Positions 50,157 to 58,716 of a DNA stretch of 64,000 bases are shown here, one piece after another (within the stretch, counting starts at the first letter, position 1; each line of letters starts with the position of its first letter). The position numbers were made by a program, and so were the translations under genes. Under the pieces are notes generated by a model, which was given only the letters and a program-made list of their open reading frames with translations, did no database searches and was not told where the DNA came from. This DNA is from an uncultured Bacteroides sp. (lineage in GTDB: Bacteria > Bacteroidota > Bacteroidia > Bacteroidales > Bacteroidaceae): NCBI RefSeq assembly GCF_963666545.1, contig NZ_OY762899.1, positions 2,108,001 to 2,172,000 on the forward strand, read 5' to 3'.

Positions 50157-53100
50157 ATGCAAAACAAAGGATTTGTTAAAGTTTTTGCGGTATTACTCAC
50201 GCTAGTATGTGTGTTCTATCTCTCTTTCTCCTTCGTCACTCGCTACTACATTAACAAGGCGGAAGAGTACGCGAAAGGTGATGCAAAGATGGAACAAAAC
50301 TACTTGGATTCTCTGTCAAACGAGAAAGTATGGCTGGGTAACTACACGCTGAAACAGTGTCGTGAGATGGAAATAAGTTTAGGACTCGACTTAAAGGGAG
50401 GAATGAACGTTATCCTGGAAGTTTCAGTATCCGATGTGATTAAAACATTGGCCGATAACAAGCCGGACGAAGCTTTCAACAAAGCTTTAGCCAGTGCTAA
50501 CAAACTTCAATCAACCAGCCAAGATGATTTCATCACTTCATTCGTAAAGGAATATCATAAATTTGCGCCGGGAGCCAAACTTTCCGAATTATTTGCGACT
50601 CAGCAATTAAAAGACAAGATAACTCAGAAATCATCAGATTCTGAAGTTGAAAAAGTACTTAGAGAAGAGGTCAAAGCTGCTGTAGCAAATTCATATAATG
50701 TACTTCGTACACGTATTGACCGTTTTGGCGTAGTGCAACCTAACATCCAAAGTTTGGAAGATAAAATGGGACGCATCATGGTTGAACTTCCGGGTATCAA
50801 AGAACCAGACCGCGTAAGAAAGTTGCTACAAGGTTCTGCCAATTTGGAATTCTGGGAAACGTATGATTCAAAAGAGGTTATTCCTTACCTACAATCTGCC
50901 GATTCAAAATTGCGTAGTATTTTAAATAACGAAACACTCCCTACAGATTCAACTAGCGTTGATTCTACTTCAGCTACACCAAAGGTTGCAACAACAGCTG
51001 CCGCCATACCCTCTAAAGCAAAGAGCGCTGCTGATAGCCTTGCTGCTGCTTTAAAAGGTGAAACAGAAAAAACGGCGGAAGTTGCAAATATAGCACAAAT
51101 AAAGAAAGAGCATCCGCTTGCTGCGATTCTCCAATTCAACACAAGCGGACAAGGTCCCATTGTAGGCTATGCCAACCATAGAGATACGGCAGAAATCAAC
51201 AAATACATAGCAATGAAACAAATACAGGAGGAGTTCCCTAAAGAACTTCGTCTGAAATGGGGTGTTTCTGCTGCTGATTTTGATCCCAAAGCGCAAACAT
51301 TCGAGCTTTATGCAATCAAATCAACTGAACGCAACGGCAAAGCTCCGCTCGAAGGTGATGTTGTAAATGATGCAAAAGATGAATTCGACCAATGGAACAA
51401 ACCTGCTGTTAGCATGGAAATGAATGCTGACGGAGCTAGAAGATGGGCATTAATGACCAAACAAAACATTGGCAAGTCTATTGCGATTGTATTGGATGGA
51501 TATGTATATTCCGCACCAAACGTAAATTCCGAGATCACAGGTGGTCGTTCACAAATTACAGGACACTTCACTCCGGAACAAGCAAAGGACTTAGCTAACG
51601 TACTGAAATCCGGTAAAATGCCCGCACCTGCACACATTGTGCAAGAAGACATCATTGGCCCTACTTTGGGGCAAGAGTCTATCAATGCAGGTATCTTCTC
51701 TTTCATTGTAGCATTAGTTCTACTCATGGCCTTCATGTGTGCTATTTACGGCTTCATACCCGGTATGATTGCCAACGGTGCACTACTATTCAACTTCTTC
51801 TTTACAATGGGAATCTTGTCATCCTTCCAAGCTGCACTAACTATGTCGGGTATTGCCGGTATGGTGTTGTCACTGGGTATAGCAGTTGATGCCAACGTGT
51901 TGATCTATGAACGAACGAAAGAAGAACTAAGAAATGGCAAAGGAGTTAAACAAGCATTGTCTGATGGTTATTCAAATGCCTTTTCAGCTATCTTCGACTC
52001 TAACTTGACATCTATTATCACAGGTGTGATCCTCTTCAATTTTGGAACAGGCCCTATCCGTGGATTTGCCACAACCCTAATCATAGGTATTATGATTTCT
52101 TTCTTTACTGCTGTATTCATGACTCGTTTAGTGTACGAACATTATATGAGCAAAGACAAACTCCTTAACCTCACTTTTTCTTCTAAAATCTCGAGAAAGC
52201 TGTTTGTCAACTCGCACTTTGATTTCATGAACACGAATAAGAAATCGCTCATCATTGTAGGTGCAATCGTTTTAATTTGTATTGGATCTTTCTCCATCCG
52301 CGGGCTCAGTCAGAGCATCGACTTTACCGGAGGACGCAACTATAAGGTTCAGTTCGAGAAACCAGTAGAGCCGGAACAGGTACGAGACCTTATCGCAAGT
52401 AAATTTGGTGATGCAACAGTAAGTGTTATCTCAATTGGTACCGATAAGAAAACAGTTCGTATCAGCACTAATTACCGTATAGGAGACGACTCAAATTCTG
52501 TAGACTCTGAAATAGAAAGCTATTTATATGAAGCTTTAAAACCGATATTAACTAATAATATCACTTTAGAAACTTTCATTGACCATGATAACCATACAGG
52601 TGGAAGCATTATTAGCTCACAAAAAGTAGGTCCAAGCATCGCAGATGATATCAAGACTTCGGCTATTTGGTCAGTTGTCTTATCATTGCTTGCTATTGGC
52701 TTATATATTTTGCTTCGTTTCCGCAACATTGCTTATAGTATAGGTTCTGTTGTAGCACTAACTTGCGATACCCTTATGATTATCGGCGCCTACTCTCTAT
52801 TATGGGGAGTTGTTCCGTTCTCTCTGGAGATAGACCAGACTTTTATAGGTGCTATTCTAACAGTTATCGGTTATTCTATCAATGATAAAGTGGTAATATT
52901 CGACCGTGTACGCGAGTTTTTCCACCTATATCCGAAGCACAAAAGCAAAGAATTATTCAACGATTCTTTAAACACCACCTTGGGACGTACCATTAACACA
53001 TCACTATGTACTTTAATTGTGTTAGTTTGTATATTCATCTTAGGAGGTGACTCTATTCGTAGCTTCTGTTTTGCGATGATTCTGGGTGTTATTATCGGCA

Positions 53101-53180
53101 CATTATCTTCTCTGTTCATTGCTTCTCCTATTGCTTATCATATGATAAGCAAAAAGCACAAAGCACTAGAAACTGAGTAA
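50157..53180 (+). CDS. secDF: fused protein translocase subunit SecDF
   Basis: Proton-driven accessory of SecYEG that pulls exported proteins across. At 1,007 residues it is one polypeptide: SecD (residues 1 to about 680, LGLDLKGGMNVILEV near the N-terminus, P1 periplasmic domain, six TMs with GMVLSLGIAVDANVLIYER) followed by SecF (from about 690, SIDFTGGRNYKVQFEKP, GYSINDKVVIFDRVREF). The P1 region holds an Ala/Ser/Thr-rich insert (about 261-305) that looks disordered. Monocistronic with a strong terminator. Confidence 0.97.
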   Translation: MQNKGFVKVFAVLLTLVCVFYLSFSFVTRYYINKAEEYAKGDAKMEQNYLDSLSNEKVWLGNYTLKQCREMEISLGLDLKGGMNVILEVSVSDVIKTLADNKPDEAFNKALASANKLQSTSQDDFITSFVKEYHKFAPGAKLSELFATQQLKDKITQKSSDSEVEKVLREEVKAAVANSYNVLRTRIDRFGVVQPNIQSLEDKMGRIMVELPGIKEPDRVRKLLQGSANLEFWETYDSKEVIPYLQSADSKLRSILNNETLPTDSTSVDSTSATPKVATTAAAIPSKAKSAADSLAAALKGETEKTAEVANIAQIKKEHPLAAILQFNTSGQGPIVGYANHRDTAEINKYIAMKQIQEEFPKELRLKWGVSAADFDPKAQTFELYAIKSTERNGKAPLEGDVVNDAKDEFDQWNKPAVSMEMNADGARRWALMTKQNIGKSIAIVLDGYVYSAPNVNSEITGGRSQITGHFTPEQAKDLANVLKSGKMPAPAHIVQEDIIGPTLGQESINAGIFSFIVALVLLMAFMCAIYGFIPGMIANGALLFNFFFTMGILSSFQAALTMSGIAGMVLSLGIAVDANVLIYERTKEELRNGKGVKQALSDGYSNAFSAIFDSNLTSIITGVILFNFGTGPIRGFATTLIIGIMISFFTAVFMTRLVYEHYMSKDKLLNLTFSSKISRKLFVNSHFDFMNTNKKSLIIVGAIVLICIGSFSIRGLSQSIDFTGGRNYKVQFEKPVEPEQVRDLIASKFGDATVSVISIGTDKKTVRISTNYRIGDDSNSVDSEIESYLYEALKPILTNNITLETFIDHDNHTGGSIISSQKVGPSIADDIKTSAIWSVVLSLLAIGLYILLRFRNIAYSIGSVVALTCDTLMIIGAYSLLWGVVPFSLEIDQTFIGAILTVIGYSINDKVVIFDRVREFFHLYPKHKSKELFNDSLNTTLGRTINTSLCTLIVLVCIFILGGDSIRSFCFAMILGVIIGTLSSLFIASPIAYHMISKKHKALETE

Positions 53181-53202
53181 TAGAATTATATCTTATCATA
53201 GA

Positions 53203-53241
53203 AAAGGCTCTTCCCTGAAAATTAGGAAGAGCCTTTTTTTA
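53203..53241 (+). terminator. terminator of secDF
   Basis: Stem AAAAGGCTCTTCC / GGAAGAGCCTTTT (13 bp perfect) plus further Ts. Confidence 0.92.
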
Positions 53242-53453
53242 TGATGCAATAGGAACGAAGACTGCTAAAAAAACCACCCGGATGGCAATAATTTGCAATC
53301 CGAGTGGGAATATTAATGAAAATCAACCGACAAACAAGTTGAGTAGTAGCCTCGAGGGGAATACATAAATTAAAATACTACAAAACACAAAAACGAGCAA
53401 AACAGGCTACCACAAGATATTATGGCTAAAAAAGTATTGCATTATATTTTATT
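53242..53453. other. left flank of the mobile element, non-coding
   Basis: No gene found. Contains an imperfect hairpin CCACCCGGAT / ATCCGAGTGG (53275-53308, 9 of 10 pairs), with GTAGTAGCCTCGAGGGG near 53342 and GGCTACCAC near 53405. It probably includes the left attachment site, which I cannot pinpoint. Confidence 0.35.
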
Positions 53454-53505
53454 ATGTTGTGCGTTTTTTCGTCTATGTTGTGCAAAAATGCTATATTTGC
53501 ACAAC
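53453..53505 (+). promoter_or_regulatory. integrase promoter region with three GTTGTGC repeats
   Basis: TATGTTGTGC occurs twice in direct orientation (53453-53462 and 53474-53483). The second forms an inverted repeat GTTGTGCAAA (53477-53486) / TTTGCACAAC (53496-53505) around the -7 box TATATTTG (53492-53499). The layout suits an autoregulatory or recombinase-arm binding site. Confidence 0.55.
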
Positions 53506-53522
53506 CAATATTATTGGAAGTC

Positions 53523-54854
53523 ATGGCAACAATAAAGGCTTTTATTAGGACTGGAAAGAAAAATAAAGAATCCAATATCAGATTTAGACTATCTGATGGA
53601 CGCAAAGTGCAGCTATTTCACAAGTCTGAGATAGTTGCCTTATCTAATCTCTGGGATGAGAACAAAGAGCAATATAAAGCCAAGTGCGTTATTAACACAG
53701 AAGAACGGATAAAGCTTAATACAGCAATAGCAGAAAGAAAGAAACTGATACTATCCATATATTCCACCATCCCTAGCATAACGAGCGATCAGCTAGAGCA
53801 ATTAATTGATGAAAAGATACATCCTGAAAAGTTCCAGAAAATAGCAACTGATTTTTTCTCATTGCTCGCTTTATACTTAGAAAAAAAGGATCTGTCAGAT
53901 GTTAGAGAGAGGGATTATCGTGTCCTAATACGAATACTGCATAGATATGAGGCCTTTGCTGCAAAATTCACAAGCAAGAACTTTAAGCTATCACTAGATA
54001 GCATAACAAGTGAGACTATAGAAGATTTAGAAAGCTACATTCGAAATGAGTACCTGCTTTCTAAAGAGTACCCTAGCTTCTTTGAACAATTCAGCATTAT
54101 CAAGGAAACAGGGCACAAATCTCAGAAGTTACAACCAAGAGGGAACAACACAGTAGTTCTTATGATGAAAAAACTACGTGCGTTCTTTAATTGGTGCCTT
54201 CAGCAAGAATTCACAAGCAATAGACCAATGGCTAGATATAAGATTGGATCAGAGAAGTACGGTACTCCTTTCTATTTAACTCTGGATGAACGAAACCTAA
54301 TCGCAGACTACGATTTATCGGCACATGCACAATTAGCTACACAAAGAGATATTTTCATTTTCCAATGCCTTGTAGGGTGCCGTGTCTCTGATTTACTTAA
54401 GCTAAAAGACAGCAATATCATAAATGAAGCTATAGAGTACATTCCTCACAAAACAAAAGATGAACGCCCTGAAATCGTTCGTGTACCACTAAATGAAAGA
54501 GCAAAAGTATTAGTCGCAAAATATAGGAACATTGACCGTAAAGGACGTTTATTTCCTTTCATCAGTCCACAAAAATATAATGATGACATCAAAAGCATAC
54601 TTCGCCTATGTGAAGTAACCCGCTCTGTTACCATACTCAATCCAACCACGGGAAAAGAAGAAAAACGGCCCATCAATGAGATAGCTTCATCACACATGGC
54701 CAGACGTACATTTGTTGGCAATCTTTATAAAAAAGTGAAAGATCCGAATTTAGTGGGTTCATTGTCTGGGCATAAAGAGGGTAGCAAAGCTTTTGCCCGA
54801 TATAGGGAGATTGATGATGAAATAAAAAAAGAACTCGTAAATATGATAGAATAA
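53523..54854 (+). CDS. tyrosine recombinase / integrase
   Basis: A 443-residue phage-type integrase catalysing integration and excision. The Arg of GCRVSDLL (about 286), HMARR (His391, Arg394), His417 in SGHKEGS and Tyr427 in ARYREI give the R-HxxR-H-Y active site. The N-terminal SAM-like core-binding domain and the Arm-type N-terminus (MATIKAFIRTGKK) fit Bacteroides transposon/prophage integrases. The start at 53523 is chosen because the promoter -7 box at 53492-53499 excludes the longer reading from 53454. It is 1 nt before the next gene. Confidence 0.92.
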   Translation: MATIKAFIRTGKKNKESNIRFRLSDGRKVQLFHKSEIVALSNLWDENKEQYKAKCVINTEERIKLNTAIAERKKLILSIYSTIPSITSDQLEQLIDEKIHPEKFQKIATDFFSLLALYLEKKDLSDVRERDYRVLIRILHRYEAFAAKFTSKNFKLSLDSITSETIEDLESYIRNEYLLSKEYPSFFEQFSIIKETGHKSQKLQPRGNNTVVLMMKKLRAFFNWCLQQEFTSNRPMARYKIGSEKYGTPFYLTLDERNLIADYDLSAHAQLATQRDIFIFQCLVGCRVSDLLKLKDSNIINEAIEYIPHKTKDERPEIVRVPLNERAKVLVAKYRNIDRKGRLFPFISPQKYNDDIKSILRLCEVTRSVTILNPTTGKEEKRPINEIASSHMARRTFVGNLYKKVKDPNLVGSLSGHKEGSKAFARYREIDDEIKKELVNMIE

Positions 54855-54855
54855 T

Positions 54856-55692
54856 ATGGGACAAATAGAAGATTTAGTAAAAAGATTCAATGAGCAAGAT
54901 ATTTTATTCAAAGAATTTGAAATAGAATCTCTCGTGAAAGCACTTCAAAATCACATCAGATTTTGCGATACACTTTCTATTGAAGATAAAATCAAGGCAC
55001 TCTCTTTCATCTACGACAAATGCGATTACATTCTCAACAGCATTGCTTCGTTAATGAATTATCAACTAGAATATGAACCAAACGATGATGAAATCTGGGA
55101 CTTTGTTGAGCAAGAGAAGAAACGCATAGATATCAGTAGCGATGATTTATCACAATACGAGTACTTAATAACAGATGACGATGGCTATTTTGATGAAAGT
55201 ACTCTTTATGAATCTGTTATTGGCCCTATGAGAGAAAAATACAAAGAAAAAAATAAAGATGCCTCCGAATGGTGCGATAAAATAGAAAATATACAGACTA
55301 ACATTTATATAAAAATCAGTGAGGAAAAAGAGAAACAAGTATTTCTAAGCGAAGTATTCAAATCTGATCACAGGACAGTTATAACAACAATAGATGAATG
55401 TTTAGTCAATTGCAATAAAGCGACATTAAAATCCAAACTATCCTGTTTGCTACGTGGAAAGAAAGGCAATGATGTTGCCATTGTTATAAAGGCATTAGAA
55501 AAGGCAGGATATATCATTACCGATACAAAAACATTGCACAAAATATTCAAAGATGAATTTGGTGTCATTGGAGAATATAATGCCATTAGAAATGGAATCC
55601 GTTTGATAGAAGGTTACGAAAAGACAAATAACGAGAAGGGAAAACATCTCTTCGAGAAGATGGAGATCGTGATAAAAGAACTAAAGCAATAA
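54856..55692 (+). CDS. hypothetical mobile-element protein, 278 aa
   Basis: I do not recognise a family. It is hydrophilic, acidic overall and apparently all-helical, with no signal peptide or membrane segment. A middle stretch (EQEKKRIDISSDDL, YLITDDDGYFDEST) is very acidic. The last 90 residues (LLRGKKGNDVAIVIKALEKAGYI, then FGVIGEYNAIRNGIRL) look like a small helical domain with a possible winged-helix pattern. It starts 1 nt after the integrase stop, so the two are translated together and it may modulate integration. Followed by its own terminator. Confidence 0.7.
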   Translation: MGQIEDLVKRFNEQDILFKEFEIESLVKALQNHIRFCDTLSIEDKIKALSFIYDKCDYILNSIASLMNYQLEYEPNDDEIWDFVEQEKKRIDISSDDLSQYEYLITDDDGYFDESTLYESVIGPMREKYKEKNKDASEWCDKIENIQTNIYIKISEEKEKQVFLSEVFKSDHRTVITTIDECLVNCNKATLKSKLSCLLRGKKGNDVAIVIKALEKAGYIITDTKTLHKIFKDEFGVIGEYNAIRNGIRLIEGYEKTNNEKGKHLFEKMEIVIKELKQ

Positions 55693-55714
55693 AGAAAGAG
55701 ATTATCTTTCAGCT

Positions 55715-55748
55715 GGGGGTAAATGTTGCGTTTATCCCCTTTTTTTTG
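55715..55748 (+). terminator. terminator of the integrase unit
   Basis: Stem GGGGGTAAA / TTTATCCCC (one G-U) followed by eight Ts. Confidence 0.85.
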
Positions 55749-55756
55749 CACAATAT

Positions 55757-55788
55757 TTGGTATATTTTGGCATGCCAAATCATACCAA
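55757..55788. repeat. nested palindrome upstream of the excisionase-like gene
   Basis: Outer arms TTGGTAT / ATACCAA (55757-55763, 55782-55788) enclose the perfect palindrome TTTGGCATGCCAAA (55766-55779). It lies between the integrase terminator and the next promoter, a likely operator. Confidence 0.5.
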
Positions 55789-55820
55789 TTTAATTTATTG
55801 CTCCCTGTTTTATAACACTA

Positions 55821-55866
55821 TAACTTTGTTTTTGTCAAACAACCAATAGCAGTAGCTACCTATTGG
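55821..55866 (+). promoter_or_regulatory. -7 box and leader hairpin of the replication operon
   Basis: TAACTTTG (55821-55828), followed by the leader hairpin CCAATAG / CTATTGG (55843-55849, 55860-55866) whose loop contains GTAGCTAC. It sits just upstream of the ATG at 55873. Confidence 0.45.
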
Positions 55867-55872
55867 GGAAAG

Positions 55873-56187
55873 ATGGACTATAAAACAAAAGTTATGAGCA
55901 TTCAAGAAATCATCCAAAGTGGTGCAAACATATCAATCACAGTTGGCACAAATGACTTACTACAATTTGCAGATCATCTAATCAGCTCTACAAAAAAAGA
56001 GTTAGAGGCATCCATTAGCGCCAAAAAGAAAGAAAATTACGTAACCCCTGACAATGCAGGCAAGCAACTGCATGTTGACCGTTCCACGTTATGGAGATGG
56101 TCAAAAACACGATATCTAGTGCCAATTGAAGTTGGTGGAAAAAGATTGTATAAGCAATCAGAGATTGACGCTATTCTTAATAAATAA
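55873..56187 (+). CDS. excisionase-like helix-turn-helix DNA-binding protein
   Basis: 104 residues. The C-terminal half (YVTPDNAGKQLHVDRSTLWRWSKTRYLVPIEVG) is a MerR/Xis-type winged HTH, ending with the DNA-recognition helix motif STLWRW. The N-terminal half (SIQEIIQSGANISITVGTNDL) is the small alpha/beta start common to Bacteroides mobile-element HTH proteins. The ATG at 55894 (MSIQEI) is an alternative start that fits family length better. It opens the replication operon and may control excision or its own operator (55757-55788). Confidence 0.82.
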   Translation: MDYKTKVMSIQEIIQSGANISITVGTNDLLQFADHLISSTKKELEASISAKKKENYVTPDNAGKQLHVDRSTLWRWSKTRYLVPIEVGGKRLYKQSEIDAILNK

Positions 56188-56200
56188 GAAAGGATGCCTT

Positions 56201-56464
56201 ATGAAAAGAACATCCAATCCCAACTATTCTATTGATGCCAACAAAGATACTCTTTCCCGGCAAATCATCCAACAGATACGTAAACTTTTCTTGGATGGCG
56301 GCAAATACACCGCCCGACAACTGAACGAGTTGACAAGAGGAAATGACAGTCGAAAAATAATATCTATTCTGCGGCACAAAGAACGAATGAACATTGTTGA
56401 TTGTCGCTTACCCGACGGGTGCAAGCTCTATTGGTTGGCCGAGAAAGGAGGCAATGATGAGTGA
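56201..56464 (+). CDS. small winged-helix protein, 87 aa
   Basis: Starts at the ATG at 56201 (MKRTSNPNYSIDANKDTL). A winged-helix pattern is visible in IRKLFLDGGKYTARQLNELTRGNDSRKIISILRHKERMNIVDCRLPDGCKLYWLAEKG: helix-turn-recognition helix-wing, of the phage 'helix-turn-helix domain' type. It probably regulates or assists the replication genes. The frame is open for 25 codons upstream but overlaps the preceding gene. It overlaps the ATPase start by 8 nt. Confidence 0.72.
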   Translation: MKRTSNPNYSIDANKDTLSRQIIQQIRKLFLDGGKYTARQLNELTRGNDSRKIISILRHKERMNIVDCRLPDGCKLYWLAEKGGNDE

Positions 56465-57491
56465 AGTCACCGAGAAGATTATGACCGAGTTTGAAGAGCC
56501 TGTAATGATTGCTGAGCCTGCTATCATGGAAGCGATCAAGAGTAGCAGACTAGATTTATCTCTCAATATTCCCGATCCGCAAATGCTAGTGTCAAAAGGA
56601 GATTTACCTGTATGCACAAGAGGCAACTTCTCGTTCGTCATTGGATTGCCTGGTTCAAGAAAGAGTTTTCTTTGCTCTGGAATATCAGGCGCATTCCTGA
56701 ACGATAATGGTTGTATGGGCTTGGATAACCCCAACGGGACGGGAAAACTTCTTTGGGTTGACACCGAACAGGCAGCCGGCCACGTGGCAAAAATAGGGCG
56801 AAGACTTCACCGCATCGCAGGCTTACCCACAAACAGGAACTCAGAAAATATTATTATTCACATGTTGCGTGAATATCAGCCCCTCATGAGACATAATATT
56901 TTCGTAGCGTGCCTGAAGCTGTATCATCCTGACTTTGTAGTACTAGACGGACTAAGTGATCTTATTGCAGACCCGAATAATTCGGAGCAGTCTACAGCTG
57001 TAATCAATGATTTGCTTGCCTTCACCAAAGAATACGATTGCCATATACTTACCGTTATCCACGCCAATGTAGGTAGCGAGAAAGCACGTGGACATCTTGG
57101 TGCAGAGGCTCTACGAAAATGCGAAACTGCCATCTACGCAGAAGCGGAAGGAGATACAACCATTTGTAAATGGGTCAAAACAAGAGATATGCGGCCCGCT
57201 GAGTTTGCTTTCACAATTGTAGAAGGATTGCCCGTCGAAGCTGAATACATGGGGAAACAATCAAAAGTGGATAAGCTGAAACAGATTATATCCGATTCAA
57301 TGCCAAAGTTACCGAATACGATTTCTTATTCTGATTTGTGTAGTAAGATTATGGAAGTGGCCAATATAAAGATTGATGCTGCAAAGAAAAAGGTTTCTGC
57401 TGCTACTGAAAAGAAACTAATCATCAAAAATGAGGTAGGCATGTATCACCTTCCAACGATAGATGATAAGCCTTCATATTTACCTTTTTAG
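56457..57491 (+). CDS. RecA-like AAA ATPase (mobile-element replication protein)
   Basis: 344 residues. Walker A GLPGSRKS (63-70), a RecA-like WVDTEQAAGHVAKIGRRLHRIAGL and Walker B VVLDGLSDL (~158-166) place it in the RepA/RecA-like helicase-loader ATPases of phages and plasmids. The last 70 residues contain a winged-helix-like domain (SYSDLCSKIMEVANIKID). The start at 56457 has a clean Shine-Dalgarno (GGAGG) 5 nt upstream. It precedes an iteron-like repeat cluster and a primase-like gene, matching a replication initiation role. Confidence 0.83.
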   Translation: MSEVTEKIMTEFEEPVMIAEPAIMEAIKSSRLDLSLNIPDPQMLVSKGDLPVCTRGNFSFVIGLPGSRKSFLCSGISGAFLNDNGCMGLDNPNGTGKLLWVDTEQAAGHVAKIGRRLHRIAGLPTNRNSENIIIHMLREYQPLMRHNIFVACLKLYHPDFVVLDGLSDLIADPNNSEQSTAVINDLLAFTKEYDCHILTVIHANVGSEKARGHLGAEALRKCETAIYAEAEGDTTICKWVKTRDMRPAEFAFTIVEGLPVEAEYMGKQSKVDKLKQIISDSMPKLPNTISYSDLCSKIMEVANIKIDAAKKKVSAATEKKLIIKNEVGMYHLPTIDDKPSYLPF

Positions 57492-57508
57492 GTGGAGTAA
57501 TGTACGCA

Positions 57509-57643
57509 GGTGTACGGGGCTATCTATATATATAGCCCCATACACTTACACCAAATGCACCGTATTTGCACTGAATTTACACCCAATATACACCTGTCTT
57601 ATAGTGTATTTTACACTCACTAAAAAAACAGGTGATTTACACC
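57509..57643. repeat. iteron-like cluster of ACACC repeats and a hairpin (possible origin)
   Basis: The 165-nt gap between the ATPase and primase genes. An imperfect hairpin GTGTACGGGGCTAT / ATAGCCCCATACAC (57510-57523, 57532-57545, one mismatch) is followed by ACACC units at 57548, 57579, 57590 and 57639. Variants GCACC (57557), GCACT (57568) and ACACT (57613) are interspersed. Neighbouring units are 9-31 bp apart and the stretch is AT-rich between them. Confidence 0.45.
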
Positions 57644-57656
57644 AACTTTTTTAGAT

Positions 57657-58706
57657 ATGAACGAACCAATATATCACTTACAAAAATACGCCGGAATGAG
57701 TACCCGGCACACCTGTCCCTCATGCGGACACAAGGGAGAATTTACTTTTTATGTTGATGCCAAAGAAAAGCCTATTGCCCCGGAAGTTGGCAGATGCAAC
57801 CGGGAACGATGCGGGTATCATCTCACACCGAGTGACTATTTCAAGCAGTACCCGAATAAGCAACCTATTGATTTCTCCACATGGAAGCAGCCTCAGCCGA
57901 CTAAAACTGTCCCCGTGTCGTTTCTGCCTGTATCATTGCTCAAACAGGATGCCTACAGAAGCAAGAACAATCTATTTCGTTTCATGGCCAAAGAGTTCGG
58001 AGAAGCTGAGGCCGCTTTTGCTTTTGATCTCTACCGTGTGGGCACATCCCGACATTGGAGCAATAACAACGGGTTGGCCACCATCTTCCCACAGATAGAC
58101 GAACAAGGCCGATTGTGCCAAATAAAGGTCATGGCTTACAATCCTGTCACCGGCAAACGGATGAAGAAGCAGGACCGGGCAGAAGTATGGAGTGACAAAA
58201 TGCAGAAGTACACACCTGATATCCGGCCAATGGATAAGATTTGGTTTGCAGGCAAAACATTGCTAAAGAATTACGAGGCGAATTTGCAGCAAACTTTCTT
58301 CGGCTGCCATCTGATCAAAAACGCTTCACGGGTGGGAATCGTTGAAAGTGAAAAGTCGGCTCTTATCTGCTCTGTTTTGATGCCGGATGTAACTTGGATA
58401 GCGACGGGCGGTTGCAATGGGTGCAAATGGACGGAAAAAAACATTTTCAACCCCTTGATTGGCAAAAAGGTAATCTTGTACCCCGACAGTGGGATGTTCC
58501 CAAAATGGGGCGAAAAAGCAGCAATTCTGCGAAGTAATGGCGTAGATGCGACTGTAAGTCGGACATGTGAAGGTTTGCCGGACAATTGGGACGTTGCAGA
58601 CATGCTTCTAAGGGAACGTCACGCAAAGAATGGCATGACGATCGGTGAAATTATAGAGTATGCAACGAAAATAGGAGTTATTAACCAAATTCATATTAAC
58701 CTTTAG
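57657..58706 (+). CDS. zinc-ribbon / Toprim primase-like protein (DUF6371-type)
   Basis: 349 residues. The N-terminal zinc ribbon has CPSCG and a C-x4-C pair (CNRERC). The middle holds a helical spacer, and the C-terminal half a Toprim-like fold with VESEKSALIC (acidic metal-site Glu), ATGGCNG and LYPDSG. This is the CHC2-type zinc ribbon plus Toprim order of phage DnaG-like primases and DUF6371 proteins. It follows the ATPase and the repeat cluster and precedes the helicase, as in a phage replication block. Confidence 0.8.
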   Translation: MNEPIYHLQKYAGMSTRHTCPSCGHKGEFTFYVDAKEKPIAPEVGRCNRERCGYHLTPSDYFKQYPNKQPIDFSTWKQPQPTKTVPVSFLPVSLLKQDAYRSKNNLFRFMAKEFGEAEAAFAFDLYRVGTSRHWSNNNGLATIFPQIDEQGRLCQIKVMAYNPVTGKRMKKQDRAEVWSDKMQKYTPDIRPMDKIWFAGKTLLKNYEANLQQTFFGCHLIKNASRVGIVESEKSALICSVLMPDVTWIATGGCNGCKWTEKNIFNPLIGKKVILYPDSGMFPKWGEKAAILRSNGVDATVSRTCEGLPDNWDVADMLLRERHAKNGMTIGEIIEYATKIGVINQIHINL

Positions 58707-58716
58707 AAACGCAAAG

